64,000 nucleotides of DNA. It comes from Prochlorococcus marinus XMU1405 (lineage in GTDB: Bacteria; Cyanobacteriota; Cyanobacteriia; PCC-6307; Cyanobiaceae). The stretch spans positions 532,174 to 596,173 of the forward strand of contig NZ_JAAORF010000001.1 in assembly GCF_017696275.1 (NCBI RefSeq). Direction: 5' to 3'. Positions 40,893-50,201 of this stretch are shown piece by piece. The position numbers were made by a program, and so were the translations under genes. Every line of letters begins with the position of its first letter. The stretch's first letter is position 1. Below the pieces are notes generated by a model, which was given only the letters and a program-made list of their open reading frames with translations, ran no database searches and was not told the DNA's origin.

Positions 40893-41222
40893 AATATTAG
40901 ATGTCTTATTCCATATTTAATAATTGTTTGAAAATGAGGCAATAACCTCCACGGTGTAATGAAACAAAACATCGTTTAATGTCAGCAAAATGAAATTTAT
41001 TTAACTTATTTGAATTTAAAAATACTGGTTTATTTGATAGAACTTATATCTCTGAGAATAATTTTTCTTCATTAAATCTACCTTCTTTACTCTTGTCTTG
41101 CCCTACGAAAAATTTTTGTTTAGTAATAGTTAGGATTACTAACCTTTACAATTTTGTTATGAATTCAACTCTTTGGTGAAATATAAAGTATTCTCAAAAC
41201 GTTTAAGCTAATCAATTCCTAA
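40893..41222. other. Intergenic region upstream of pcb
   Basis: This 330-bp stretch has no gene with a normal start. It contains a start-less minus-strand reading frame (40906-41043), an 8-bp perfect inverted repeat (41120-41142) and the presumed pcb promoter and leader. A TACAAT at 41147-41152 could be a -10 box, which would give a leader of roughly 65 nt; TATAAA at 41182-41187 is an alternative. Confidence 0.5.
41120..41142. promoter_or_regulatory. Inverted repeat in the pcb promoter region
   Basis: Perfect 8-bp arms TTAGTAAT and ATTACTAA separated by AGTTAGG. The centre is about 92 bp before the pcb ATG and just upstream of a TACAAT -10-like hexamer at 41147, overlapping where a -35 contact would be. 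It could be an operator for a dimeric regulator. Chance occurrence in AT-rich DNA is possible. Confidence 0.4.
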
Positions 41223-42281
41223 ATGCAAACCTATGGAAATCCAGATACTACCTATGGATGGTGGGCTGGTAATTCAGGTGTAGCAAATCGCTCAGGAAAA
41301 TTCATTGCTGCTCATGTAGCTCATGCAGGATTAATTGTTTTCTGGGCGGGTGCATTCACCCTTTTTGAACTTTCACGATTTGACCCAAGTGTCCCAATGG
41401 GTCATCAACCTCTAATCGTTCTTCCTCACTTAGCAACTCTTGGAATAGGGTTTGATGCTAATGGTGTTGCTATGGGAGATACTAAACCTGTTCTAGCGAT
41501 AGCAATAGTTCACTTAGTTTCTTCTATGGTTTTAGCAGCCGGAGGACTTTTACACTCTTTACTTCTTCCTGGAAATCTAGAAGATTCTGATGTAGCAAGA
41601 GCTAGAAAATTCAATATTGAATGGGATAATCCAGACAAATTGACATTTATTCTTGGTCACCATTTAATTATTCTTGGTTTCGCAGTTATCGCTTTTGTTG
41701 AATGGGCAAGGGTGCATGGAATTTATGATCCAGCTATTGGTTCTGTTAGACAGGTTGAGTATGAATTAAATTTGGCCAAAATTTGGAATCACCAAACAGA
41801 CTTTTTGACTATTGATAGCCTTGAAGAAGTAATGGGAGGCCATGCTTTTCTTGCTTTCGTTGAGATCACTGGTGGTGCTTGGCATATTGCTACTAAGCAA
41901 GTTGGTGAATATACCAAATTTAAAGGTAAAGGACTTCTCTCTGCAGAAGCTGTCCTCTCATGGTCACTAGCTGGAATAGGCTGGATGGCTATTATTGCAG
42001 CCTTCTGGAGTGCAGCTAACACAACAGTTTATCCAACTGAATTCTTTGGTGAACCACTTGAATTGAAGTTTAGTATTTCTCCTTATTGGGTAGATACTGT
42101 TGATCTTCCTGATGGTGAGTACACTTCAAGGGCATGGTTAGCTAATGTTCATTACTATTTTGGATTCTTCTTTATTCAAGGTCATCTATGGCACGCTTTA
42201 AGAGCACTAGGCTTTGATTTCAAGAGAGTTACAAATGCTATCAGTAATATTGATAGTGCTACAGTTACTCTTAAAGATTAA
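41223..42281 (+). CDS. pcb: Divinyl-chlorophyll a/b-binding light-harvesting protein Pcb
   Basis: Thylakoid antenna protein of the CP43/IsiA (PSII-like) family that replaces phycobilisomes in Prochlorococcus. 352 residues with six transmembrane helices, the typical N-terminus '[20 protein letters not shown]', paired chlorophyll-ligand His residues ('[16 protein letters not shown]', '[16 protein letters not shown]', '[20 protein letters not shown]') and no large lumenal loop E as in CP43. In high-light strains a single pcb (pcbA) serves photosystem II. Expected to be one of the most expressed genes; it has its own leader and a strong terminator, so it is monocistronic. Confidence 0.97.
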   Translation: MQTYGNPDTTYGWWAGNSGVANRSGKFIAAHVAHAGLIVFWAGAFTLFELSRFDPSVPMGHQPLIVLPHLATLGIGFDANGVAMGDTKPVLAIAIVHLVSSMVLAAGGLLHSLLLPGNLEDSDVARARKFNIEWDNPDKLTFILGHHLIILGFAVIAFVEWARVHGIYDPAIGSVRQVEYELNLAKIWNHQTDFLTIDSLEEVMGGHAFLAFVEITGGAWHIATKQVGEYTKFKGKGLLSAEAVLSWSLAGIGWMAIIAAFWSAANTTVYPTEFFGEPLELKFSISPYWVDTVDLPDGEYTSRAWLANVHYYFGFFFIQGHLWHALRALGFDFKRVTNAISNIDSATVTLKD

Positions 42282-42305
42282 TTTTCAAAATTTCTTACCA
42301 ATATC

Positions 42306-42334
42306 AAAAGGCTCCTCTTATCGGAGCCTTTTTT
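42306..42334 (+). terminator. Strong intrinsic terminator of pcb
   Basis: Stem AAAAGGCTCC / GGAGCCTTTT (10 bp) with a 7-nt loop, ending in a run of six T. It lies 24 bp after the pcb stop and before the GltS-like gene. This is the clearest terminator in the window. Confidence 0.93.
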
Positions 42335-42374
42335 ATTTGAAAAATTTTGTTTATTAATTTAGATTTAGAATTAT

Positions 42375-43763
42375 ATGTTTTTGAAATCATTGAATATTTT
42401 TTCGATACAGAATAAAGATATTTTTTCAAATTCTCTATTGATAAGTTTTTTTGGATTGTTAATTATATTTTTTTTGTTGATTTTTGGAAGGAAATTTAAA
42501 CTAGCTGTTCAACTCGAGAGATTTGGATTGCCGATAGCAGTCATATCAGGAATTTTAGGTATATCTATAGGCCCATTTGGTGCGATACACTTTTTACCAA
42601 AAGAAACAATAAATGTTTGGAGTAATTTTCCTACTCCTCTTTTATCATTAGTCTTCGCAACTTTAATGATGGGAAGACCTATACCGAATATAAATGGTTT
42701 AGTTAAACCGATTTTTAATCAATTTCTATTAGCTCTTTCACTAGGTTTCGGACAATTTTTTGTCGGTGGCCTTGTTGTTAAATATTTTCTGCCTCCATCT
42801 ATGGACGCAAATCCTCTAATGGGTTGTTTAATAGAGGTAGGTTTTGAGGGCGGTCATGGAGCTGCATCAATAATCGGTGAAAGTTTTAATAAACTAGGTT
42901 TCCCAAATGGTTTAGATCTTGGTTTGGCTATGGCAACAATGGGTCTTTTATCCTCTTCAATATTGGGTAGTATATTCATCTTCCTTGGAAGAACTTTAGG
43001 TCTTTCAGATACTGAGGAAATTCTTGAACAAAAAGATACTCTAAAGGGAAAAAATAAGACAGGAATTTTTGCAGACTTAAGAATTTTTATAATAAATATT
43101 GGCTTTTCTGGTTTGGCAATTTCTTTTGGTATTTTGCTACTTAAATTTTTAAGGTATATTTCAAGTTCTTTGGGAGATTTTTCGAAGGAAATTATTTTTT
43201 CACTACCAGTATTCCCTTTTATCCTTATAGGTTCGCTCCTTATAAGATATATTTTAGAGAAAACCAAAAATACAGAATTTATTTCAAATATTCTACAAAG
43301 GGAGATTGGTATTTTATCCACAGATTTGTTGATTTTTACAGCTATGGCGAGTTTAGATATCGCAGTTGTTTTTGATAATTGGATACTTATTTTAGTGTTT
43401 ACTATTTTCGGTTTATTTTGGAATTTAATCTGTATTGCTTATTTCGCATACTTTATTTTTGATGATTATTGGTTTGAAAAAAGCTTGATAGAGTTTGGGA
43501 ATTCTACAGGTGTAGTTGCTTCTGGGTTACTTCTTTTAAGGCTTGCAGATCCTAAAAATATTTCTAAGACTTTACCAATTTTTACGTCAAAACAGCTTTT
43601 CGCTCAGTTAATTCTTTCTGGGGGACTATTTACAGTTCTTGCACCATTAATGATTTCTAAAATTGGGTTAGATTATTGGACAGAAATTTGTGCCCTAATT
43701 ACATTCGCAATTCTTTTTATTGCATTGATTTTTAATAAAATTGAGATGAGAAAGTTTCAATAA
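42375..43763 (+). CDS. GltS-type sodium:glutamate symporter family protein
   Basis: A 462-residue membrane protein with about 11 to 12 hydrophobic segments in two halves. The conserved 'GCLIEVGFEGGHGAASIIGE' segment (about 151-170), followed by 'GLAMATMGLLSSSILG', matches the first reentrant-loop motif of GltS (GGxGTAxxxG). The usual Thr in that motif is Ala here, so the substrate may not be glutamate. ATG start at 42375. Uptake of an organic acid or amino acid is likely; not resolved. Confidence 0.75.
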   Translation: MFLKSLNIFSIQNKDIFSNSLLISFFGLLIIFFLLIFGRKFKLAVQLERFGLPIAVISGILGISIGPFGAIHFLPKETINVWSNFPTPLLSLVFATLMMGRPIPNINGLVKPIFNQFLLALSLGFGQFFVGGLVVKYFLPPSMDANPLMGCLIEVGFEGGHGAASIIGESFNKLGFPNGLDLGLAMATMGLLSSSILGSIFIFLGRTLGLSDTEEILEQKDTLKGKNKTGIFADLRIFIINIGFSGLAISFGILLLKFLRYISSSLGDFSKEIIFSLPVFPFILIGSLLIRYILEKTKNTEFISNILQREIGILSTDLLIFTAMASLDIAVVFDNWILILVFTIFGLFWNLICIAYFAYFIFDDYWFEKSLIEFGNSTGVVASGLLLLRLADPKNISKTLPIFTSKQLFAQLILSGGLFTVLAPLMISKIGLDYWTEICALITFAILFIALIFNKIEMRKFQ

Positions 43764-43799
43764 GAACCCTAGAATAGTATCAGCCTAAATTTTATTTTA

Positions 43800-44057
43800 A
43801 TGTCATTTACTCCCTACGATATTCCACCTCAAGAAAATAAAGGAAAGTGGTTTAGGAGTCATTTACTCGGAAGGGAAATCGAACTAGGAGAATTGTATAG
43901 TCTTGGATCAAATGATTTAGATTTGCTAATGGCAGAGACTGCAGAAATTAGAAGCGATCTTGATTTTAAGGAAAAAAATATTGGAAAATTTAGGACAGCA
44001 GGATATTTTTTGGAGTTAGCAAGAATAATTGAAAGAAGGAAGTTGTTAGAAAGTTAA
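43800..44057 (+). CDS. Small conserved hypothetical protein
   Basis: An 85-residue soluble protein, 'SFTPYDIPPQENKGKWFRSH' at the start followed by an acidic helical part ('DLDLLMAETAEIRSDLDF'). No recognised family. It starts 36 bp after the transporter stop, and its end overlaps the convergent GST gene by 4 bp. Coding bias looks normal. Confidence 0.65.
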   Translation: MSFTPYDIPPQENKGKWFRSHLLGREIELGELYSLGSNDLDLLMAETAEIRSDLDFKEKNIGKFRTAGYFLELARIIERRKLLES

Positions 44058-44713
44058 TTAAAAGGAAAATAATTCTTTCTATAATTTGGTTCCCATAATT
44101 CGTATTTATACATTAAGGATTTAAATTCTGTATTTTTCTCAAATGAATCTAACCAGTTTTTTATCGAGGGTTCAAAATAATTTATCCTTTTTTGACTTTC
44201 ACAAGCGATTCTAAATTGTCTTACAAAAGGCCAAATAGACCAATCAGCGATTGTGGGGCTATCTCCAAAAAAATATTTGTTTTCTGCAAGTAAATCGTTC
44301 CATCTCTTTATAAATTTAATAGCATTTGTGAAATGAAATTCTTCATCGCTATCTTTATATCTTGTGGCATATTTAAATCGATCTAAATGATATTTAAAAA
44401 CGTTATCGTTTTCGTTAATTATTTCAAAAATATCTTCCTTTTTGTTCTCAGGAAAATAAATTAATTTGATGTTTTCCTTTTTCGACTCTGAGAGGGCCCA
44501 AAGTATGATTTCAAGACTTTCTTCAATAACTTCACTATTTTTTTTTATAAGAATTGGAACCGTTTTCGTCTTTGAATTATTTAAAAAATCTAGAGGTTTA
44601 TTTTTTAAATCAATTTCTCTTATCTCTACTTTTATTTCGCAAATTAACAGGGCCCATCTAGCACGAATTGCATATGGACATCTTCGAAAAGAATATAAAA
44701 TATCGTTTTTCAT
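44054..44713 (-). CDS. Glutathione S-transferase family protein
   Basis: A 219-residue GST-fold protein: thioredoxin-like N-terminal domain with 'SFRRCPYAIRARWALL' (7-22; the CPYA motif of omega/zeta-like or glutaredoxin-like GSTs) and 'KTVPILIKKNSEVIEESLEI' (the cis-Pro strand with the SNAIL-like Glu-Ser), then an alpha-helical C-terminal domain with 'SPTIADWSIWPFVRQF'. The Cys active site suggests thiol transferase or reductase activity. Substrate unknown. Confidence 0.83.
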   Translation of the reverse strand: MKNDILYSFRRCPYAIRARWALLICEIKVEIREIDLKNKPLDFLNNSKTKTVPILIKKNSEVIEESLEIILWALSESKKENIKLIYFPENKKEDIFEIINENDNVFKYHLDRFKYATRYKDSDEEFHFTNAIKFIKRWNDLLAENKYFFGDSPTIADWSIWPFVRQFRIACESQKRINYFEPSIKNWLDSFEKNTEFKSLMYKYELWEPNYRKNYFPFN

Positions 44714-44787
44714 ATTGTAAAAACTTTTAATTTCCCTAATTCTTTTAGTATTATCTAATTAGGAACAGTATTAATTTTACAACGCAA

Positions 44788-45330
44788 ATGTCGGGATATG
44801 TTTACCTAGTTAGAGTGGGAGACCTTTATAGGATTGGGAAAACGGATAATCTTGAAAAGAAAATTAAAAAATTAAACCCAGATGAATTATTAACATCAAT
44901 TATGACTAAAGAGCCGGAAACTCTTGAAGCAAGATTACTAAGAAAATATAAGTCGCAAAGAATTCCTGAAACTGGTTATTTAAAGCTTTCTAAAAGACAA
45001 ATTAGAGAATGTAAAAAGCAATTTGAATTAAAGGGTAGCTTACCTCACACTTTAGATGCTGAAGTTTCTATAACTCTATTTGCATCTTTTTTATTGTTTT
45101 CATTAGGTTCTTTTATTTTTAATTACTTAAATTTTGGATTTGTAAGATCTATATCTTATTCTTTCGGAATGGCATCTCTACCAATGGTTATATTATTTAT
45201 TACAGGTAGTTTTGGCGGATACTTTTCTGAAGATTTATCTCTTTTTTCATTATTAACTAATCGAATAAAAGGTTTATTTATTGCAATTGCAATGCTTTCA
45301 ATGGCTTACTTAATTTTTAATTTAGGTTAA
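44788..45330 (+). CDS. GIY-YIG-like (Mug113/T5orf172-type) domain fused to a membrane domain
   Basis: A 180-residue protein. Residues 3-75 read 'GYVYLVRVGDLYRIGKTDNL' and then 'YKSQRIPETGYLKLSKRQIR', which fits the GIY-YIG-related T5orf172 domain (Tyr, Arg and Glu-type positions). Residues about 95-178 are three or four hydrophobic helices ('SITLFASFLLFSLGSFIF'). A nuclease-like domain tied to the membrane is unusual, so the fold may here be a binding module. ATG start; convergent with and overlapping the SDR gene by 4 bp. Confidence 0.68.
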   Translation: MSGYVYLVRVGDLYRIGKTDNLEKKIKKLNPDELLTSIMTKEPETLEARLLRKYKSQRIPETGYLKLSKRQIRECKKQFELKGSLPHTLDAEVSITLFASFLLFSLGSFIFNYLNFGFVRSISYSFGMASLPMVILFITGSFGGYFSEDLSLFSLLTNRIKGLFIAIAMLSMAYLIFNLG

Positions 45331-46034
45331 ATTTCATAGTTACAATTTAACGCGATTTCAAATGGAACTGATTGGGTAGGTAACTTAAGAATAGTTGAGC
45401 ATATTTCGGCAATATCTTCAGGTTGTGTCATGCTTGATTTGTCTAAAGAAGAGATATTTTGGGCCATTTTTGTATTAACCCAGCTTGGGCAAATTGCAGA
45501 AATCCTTATATTTTTATCCCAACCTTTATTTTTCATAGTTTGGCATAATCCCATCAAAGCAAACTTTGAAGAAGAATAAGCGGCTAAATCACCTTTGGAT
45601 CTTTTCCCACTCATTGAAACTAAAACAATAACTCTTCCTCTTCCAGAGGTACATAAATGATCCCAAGAAAGCCTACATAAATGCCAAATTGCCAAAAAAT
45701 TGATATTTAATGTATTTAAAATATCTTCTTCATCACCATCTTTGTATAAGAAAGGAACTTTCGATAATACTCCAGAACAATTTATTACTGAATCAAATCC
45801 TCCAAATTCATCTACGGTATTCTTTATCCAATTTTCGGCTGTAATTTTTTTTAAAGCATCATAGTGGTTGATTATAATTTTCCCTTCTGGCCATTTTTTT
45901 GGATCAATAACGCTTCCTTTTAATGATTCTAAATCTCTTATGCCAACACTAATTCTATTGCCTTCTTTTAATTCTTTATGTGCAATATTTAGTCCAATAC
46001 CTCTACTGGCTCCACTTATTAAAATGGTTCTCAT
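45327..46034 (-). CDS. Short-chain dehydrogenase/reductase
   Basis: Classical SDR of 235 residues: cofactor loop 'SGASRGIGLNIA' (6-17), 'NCSGV' in the NNAG position, and catalytic Ser-Tyr-Lys in 'VLVSMSGKRSKGDLAAYSSSKFALMG'. NAD(P)-dependent oxidoreductase; substrate unknown. It is 7 bp downstream of the lycopene cyclase gene and likely co-transcribed, so a link to carotenoid or lipid metabolism is possible but not shown. Confidence 0.85.
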   Translation of the reverse strand: MRTILISGASRGIGLNIAHKELKEGNRISVGIRDLESLKGSVIDPKKWPEGKIIINHYDALKKITAENWIKNTVDEFGGFDSVINCSGVLSKVPFLYKDGDEEDILNTLNINFLAIWHLCRLSWDHLCTSGRGRVIVLVSMSGKRSKGDLAAYSSSKFALMGLCQTMKNKGWDKNIRISAICPSWVNTKMAQNISSLDKSSMTQPEDIAEICSTILKLPTQSVPFEIALNCNYEI

Positions 46035-46041
46035 TTTTTAA

Positions 46042-47325
46042 CTATATGTTTGGAAATATTATCCTTAGTAACATTTTAAATTCTCTTCCATGCATAATCA
46101 TAAGACCTTTCTTTACACTCCATGGAGCCTTTATAAACATTACGCACATAGCATATACAATCTCTTTTAAAGAAAGAGTATCAGTTAGAAACCCATACCA
46201 TTGATTTTTAGGTAGTTGGAAAAAACTGCCAAAAAATTCTCTCAATAGTTTCTCATCAAACCTCATGAGTTTTTCTAATCCAAATTGGTAGAGTGATTTC
46301 TTCCTAATTAATTCTTTTGACCATAAAGTTTCCCAACCTTTTCTAGCAATATGATAGGTACTTAGATTTTTGTTTTTAATTGCTTCTGAGACTGCCTTTG
46401 CGACAAGTGGAGCTCTTCTTAAAACATTACCAATTAAATATCCAGATGCAGGATGTACCATTGAAGCAGCACCACCATATCCTAGTATTTGTTGTTTGAA
46501 ATCTGGGATTGGCATATTCATTGGAAGAAATAAGCCAAGCTCTTCGTGCTGCATCCTTGTGATTGATATATTTCGATAAGAAAGCCTCTTCTCTAGTCTC
46601 TCTTTTAAATTTTCCATTGTTAGAGGATTTACTAAACCAAGAGATGTCTCTTCAAGAAAATATTTCCCATCCCCCATATCCATGGCATAAAGAAAAGTTG
46701 GCGGTTCTTTTTTTTGCTCATCGTTAAGATGGTCATTTCTATAGTCCATTAATACAAACTGCCCTTTCTTAAGTGGAGGTTTACTAAAATTACCTACTAT
46801 CCCATAACAAGTTTGGACTGCTAAGGGACCAAAGGATTTTAATTTAAGAAAAACAGGATCATACCCTGTTGCATCTACTACTAATCTTGCAGAGTAAGTT
46901 TCGCCTTCTTTTGTAGTTACTGTACTTTTGTATTTTTCAAAATGTATTTTGTTTGCAAAGCCTTGATGCCATTTAATAAAAGACTTATTGCATTCGTTAA
47001 ACCAATAATTGTGGAGTTTTTTCTTATCAAATAGTCCATAATCTAGTGAATGTTCCGTGGCTTTATTCTCGTCGTCCTGCTCTTCTAAAGCGCCATGCCC
47101 AAAAAAACTTACAGTATTCTTCCATCTATATTCAAGTAAATCCTGAAGCCCGAGTTGATCAACTTCTTTGCCCCAAATGCCATATGTATTTGGCCAAGGT
47201 TCATCTGGTCCATTTGGAGAAAGCACTTCAACATCTAATTTTTCCTTCCCTAAAGCTGAGGCAATAGCCATACCTGCAGGCCCTGCACCCAAAACAAGAA
47301 CATCTGGCATATTTTCTTTTGACAT
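46042..47325 (-). CDS. crtL: Lycopene cyclase (CrtL type, probably epsilon)
   Basis: FAD-dependent cyclase that closes the ends of lycopene in carotenoid synthesis. The 427-residue protein has the Rossmann motif 'DVLVLGAGPAGMAIASALG' (8-26), 'WPNTYGIWGKEVDQLGL', 'VVDATGYDP' and the 'GYGGAASMVHPASGYLIGNV' signature of CrtL-b/CrtL-e enzymes. Prochlorococcus has two such genes: a beta cyclase and an epsilon cyclase used for alpha-carotene. The locus next to pcb and my recollection of gene order in high-light strains favour crtL-e, but sequence alone does not settle this. Confidence 0.87.
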   Translation of the reverse strand: MSKENMPDVLVLGAGPAGMAIASALGKEKLDVEVLSPNGPDEPWPNTYGIWGKEVDQLGLQDLLEYRWKNTVSFFGHGALEEQDDENKATEHSLDYGLFDKKKLHNYWFNECNKSFIKWHQGFANKIHFEKYKSTVTTKEGETYSARLVVDATGYDPVFLKLKSFGPLAVQTCYGIVGNFSKPPLKKGQFVLMDYRNDHLNDEQKKEPPTFLYAMDMGDGKYFLEETSLGLVNPLTMENLKERLEKRLSYRNISITRMQHEELGLFLPMNMPIPDFKQQILGYGGAASMVHPASGYLIGNVLRRAPLVAKAVSEAIKNKNLSTYHIARKGWETLWSKELIRKKSLYQFGLEKLMRFDEKLLREFFGSFFQLPKNQWYGFLTDTLSLKEIVYAMCVMFIKAPWSVKKGLMIMHGREFKMLLRIIFPNI

Positions 47326-47549
47326 TAAATATAAATCTTATGATTAAAGAAATTTATTGAACAAATTATTACTTCTGAGCCTAGAATTATATTTTTCATC
47401 CAATACTTATAATGAGAGTAGATTAATAATAATCAAATTACTCAAATACTAGTGACTAAGTTTTCAGTGTTTTAACAATAATTTATAAGATTACAAAATA
47501 AAAAAAACTTTATTTATTTTTTTATCATAAAAAAAATATAGGAATTTAA

Positions 47550-48551
47550 ATGATTAAAAATAAAAATATTTTAATTACTGGAGGTAATTCGGGGATAGGT
47601 TTTTTTGCCATTATTAATTTACTGAAGACGAAAAATATTTTATATGTTGTAATAAAAAACGAATTTAGAAAGAATGAATTTCTCAGGAAAATTGAGAAAC
47701 ATTTTGATAAAAATTACCTTAGTAAATTTTTAATTATTATTGAAAATTGTGATCTTTCAGATCTAGAGAATATTAAAAAAATTAAAGATTATTTTATTAG
47801 TAAAAAGATTTTTTTAGATGTTCTTGTTTTAAATGCAGGATTGCAATATACAGGCTCTTTTTACCCTAAAGTATCAAAACAAGGCATAGAACTAACTTTT
47901 GCAGTAAATCATCTTGCACATTTTTACTTGGTAAATGTCCTAAAAGATTTTATTAGAGATAAGGGAGAATCTAGAATCATTATTACATCATCAGATGTAC
48001 ACGACCCCAAAAGTTCAGGTGGCAATATAGGAAAGAAAGCGGGACTTAATAACCTAGTTAATTTAAGAAAAAAAGTAACTGGGCAATTTTTAAATTTTAA
48101 TGCTGATGAAGCTTATAAAAATAGTAAGTTATGTAATATTTTGTTTGCTAAAGAACTTGAAAAAAAATTAAAAATTTCCTCTAGTAAAATTTCTGTAATT
48201 ACTTGGGCTCCTGGTCTAGTAATACCAAATGATGATCTTGGTTTTTTTAGATATAGTAAGCGTTTTAATCTCTTTGGATACTTTATTTTTTCTAAAGCTG
48301 CAAAAAATATTTTAGGAATTTCTGAAAGTATAGAAAATGCTGGTAGGATACTTTCTGAAATTGTTTTTGATTCAAATTTAAATAATATTGGTTACGTTCA
48401 TTTAAGTAATAAACTTATATCTTTTAAAAAACATAAATTAGTTGAAAGTAAGGTTAGTGATGAGGCAAATAATTCTGAGTTGGCTTCAAAACTCTGGATT
48501 TTAAGTGAAGAGATTTGCAGATCATTTGGCTTTGTTACTTTCAATATTTAA
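47550..48551 (+). CDS. POR-like short-chain dehydrogenase/reductase
   Basis: A 333-residue SDR with TGGNSGIG (10-17), 'VLNAGLQ', 'VNHLAHFYLVNVL' and Tyr-Lys in YKNSK (189-193). The overall layout and the end 'LWILSEEICRSFGF' resemble light-dependent protochlorophyllide reductase. However, the POR active-site Cys (in 'PGC') is replaced: here 'WAPGLVI'. So it is probably a POR paralogue or retinol-dehydrogenase-like reductase rather than the chlorophyll enzyme. Its 3' end overlaps mscS by 30 bp. Confidence 0.78.
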   Translation: MIKNKNILITGGNSGIGFFAIINLLKTKNILYVVIKNEFRKNEFLRKIEKHFDKNYLSKFLIIIENCDLSDLENIKKIKDYFISKKIFLDVLVLNAGLQYTGSFYPKVSKQGIELTFAVNHLAHFYLVNVLKDFIRDKGESRIIITSSDVHDPKSSGGNIGKKAGLNNLVNLRKKVTGQFLNFNADEAYKNSKLCNILFAKELEKKLKISSSKISVITWAPGLVIPNDDLGFFRYSKRFNLFGYFIFSKAAKNILGISESIENAGRILSEIVFDSNLNNIGYVHLSNKLISFKKHKLVESKVSDEANNSELASKLWILSEEICRSFGFVTFNI

Positions 48552-49559
48552 GGTTTGTGTTGGGAATGCAAACTCTATATTATTAACCGCAAATTCCTCA
48601 ATAATTCTTAAATTTATAGATTGTTGAGCTTCCATTGCGGCGAGATAATTATTTGTTGGGATGTAATAAACAAGTTCGAAATTAAGACTGAAGTCGCCGA
48701 AATCTGTGAAATGACATCTATCAAAAGACGCATCTTTTGTCTCTTCAACTATTTTTTTAATTATTATTGGAATCAATTTCATAAGTTTTGGAGAGGTTTC
48801 ATAAACAACTCCCAATTTATGCACTAACCTTCTTTTTTCCATTTGTGCGTAATTTGAAATTATTCCATTTGTTAGGGCGCTATTGCTCATTACTATTACT
48901 TCTCCATTAATACTTCTTATCCTGGATGACCGTACTCCCACTCTCTCAACCATTCCTAGGACTCCATCAGATTTTATAAACTCACCTTTTTGAAAAGGTT
49001 TATCAAGCAAAATTGTTATATATTCAAAGAACTCCTGAACTGGATCTTTCAAAGCTAATCCTGCTCCAATACCTCCTGCACTTAGTAAAGCCCAAATAGC
49101 AGTCATTTGAACACCTATATTTTGTAAGAAAAAAATTGAGCCAATGGTCCATGTTAATGCTTTTATCAATGGAGTTAGTGAAGATACCATCGAACTAATT
49201 GAGGAATCATTAATTTTCGAGGTTGATTCTGTTAAAGATCTTATTAAAACTTTGTTGAGAGCTTTTATGATGATTATTAATATAAATAATTTCAAAATAT
49301 TCAATAAGACAGAGATGAAAGTTATTTCATCAGCAAAAAAATAGTCAATTGAAAAATAAAATGAGAGGAGGAAACCTATAGGTTTTATAATTCCAGAGAT
49401 CACCTCAAAAATAAAATCATCGAAATTTGTTTTTGTTCTTTTGGAGATCTTTTTAAAAAATATTTTTGAAACTTTTGAAATTATTATCGATAATAAAGTT
49501 CCAACAAAAAAAATAGATATTGCCAGAAGGAAGTTTTCAGTGACTAATTTCATATTCAA
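48522..49559 (-). CDS. MscS-family mechanosensitive channel
   Basis: A 345-residue membrane protein with about four N-terminal helices (first about 5-30) and the MscS pore helix 'LLSAGGIGAGLALKDPVQEF' (about 155-175), followed by 'DKPFQKGEFIKSDGVLGMVERVGVRSSRIR', the beta domain typical of MscS. Releases solutes on hypo-osmotic shock. No partner gene. C-terminus overlaps the convergent POR-like gene. Confidence 0.87.
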   Translation of the reverse strand: MNMKLVTENFLLAISIFFVGTLLSIIISKVSKIFFKKISKRTKTNFDDFIFEVISGIIKPIGFLLSFYFSIDYFFADEITFISVLLNILKLFILIIIIKALNKVLIRSLTESTSKINDSSISSMVSSLTPLIKALTWTIGSIFFLQNIGVQMTAIWALLSAGGIGAGLALKDPVQEFFEYITILLDKPFQKGEFIKSDGVLGMVERVGVRSSRIRSINGEVIVMSNSALTNGIISNYAQMEKRRLVHKLGVVYETSPKLMKLIPIIIKKIVEETKDASFDRCHFTDFGDFSLNFELVYYIPTNNYLAAMEAQQSINLRIIEEFAVNNIEFAFPTQTLNIESNKAK

Positions 49560-49631
49560 ATAAACCCTTAAATTTTGTTTCTAATAAAATTTTAAATTAT
49601 CTCTAAATAACAAACCAGTCTTTATTTTTCT

Positions 49632-50201
49632 TTAACTCATTATTATGTTTCTAATTTCTTTAAATTCTTCTCTATCCGCAGTTTTGCATAATTCAAAAAT
49701 TATTGATTCAGTTGTTGTTAAGATCGCCCCACTCTGAGTCATTCTTTGTAATGCTATTTCATGATCTACCCTATTTCGACTTCCCATGGAATCTGATATG
49801 AGAAAAACTGCAAATCCTTTTTGTAAACAATCTAAGACTGTTTGTTGAATACAAATATGCGTTTCGATCCCACAAACTATCAAATTAGTAATTTTCTTAT
49901 CTTTAAGTTCTTTCAAAAAATCTTCTAATTTAGCTAGGCTAAATTCCATTTTTTCAAATTTTCTAAATTCTACTATGGGTGATAATTCAGGAATCGTTAC
50001 TCCCAATTTGAGTGGGTTTTGTTCAGATATAAATATGTTTTCTTCTAAAATTTTGTAAGCATTTATTAGCTTTTTAATGTTTTTGATTATTGAGTCCTTA
50101 TTAAAAATTGGTCTTATTATTTTTTCCTGAATATCAATAATTATCAATGCATTTACTTTCGATGATAATTTATCAGAAGAGATTTTTTGATCATTCATCA
50201 T
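49632..50201 (-). CDS. Isochorismatase-family cysteine hydrolase
   Basis: A 189-residue protein with the family triad: Asp in 'LIIIDIQEKII' near residue 22, a Lys in the middle segment, and Cys in 'VCGIETHICIQQTVLDCL'. Family members hydrolyse nicotinamide-like amides or isochorismate; 'GIETHICIQQT' resembles the YcaC/nicotinamidase-related branch. Substrate not deducible. Divergent from fur. Confidence 0.85.
   Translation of the reverse strand: MMNDQKISSDKLSSKVNALIIIDIQEKIIRPIFNKDSIIKNIKKLINAYKILEENIFISEQNPLKLGVTIPELSPIVEFRKFEKMEFSLAKLEDFLKELKDKKITNLIVCGIETHICIQQTVLDCLQKGFAVFLISDSMGSRNRVDHEIALQRMTQSGAILTTTESIIFELCKTADREEFKEIRNIIMS

Noticed and set aside
47326-47549. A small RNA or gene in the 224-bp spacer before the POR-like gene
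   Set aside because: Very AT-rich with no hairpin-plus-T-run or credible small ORF.
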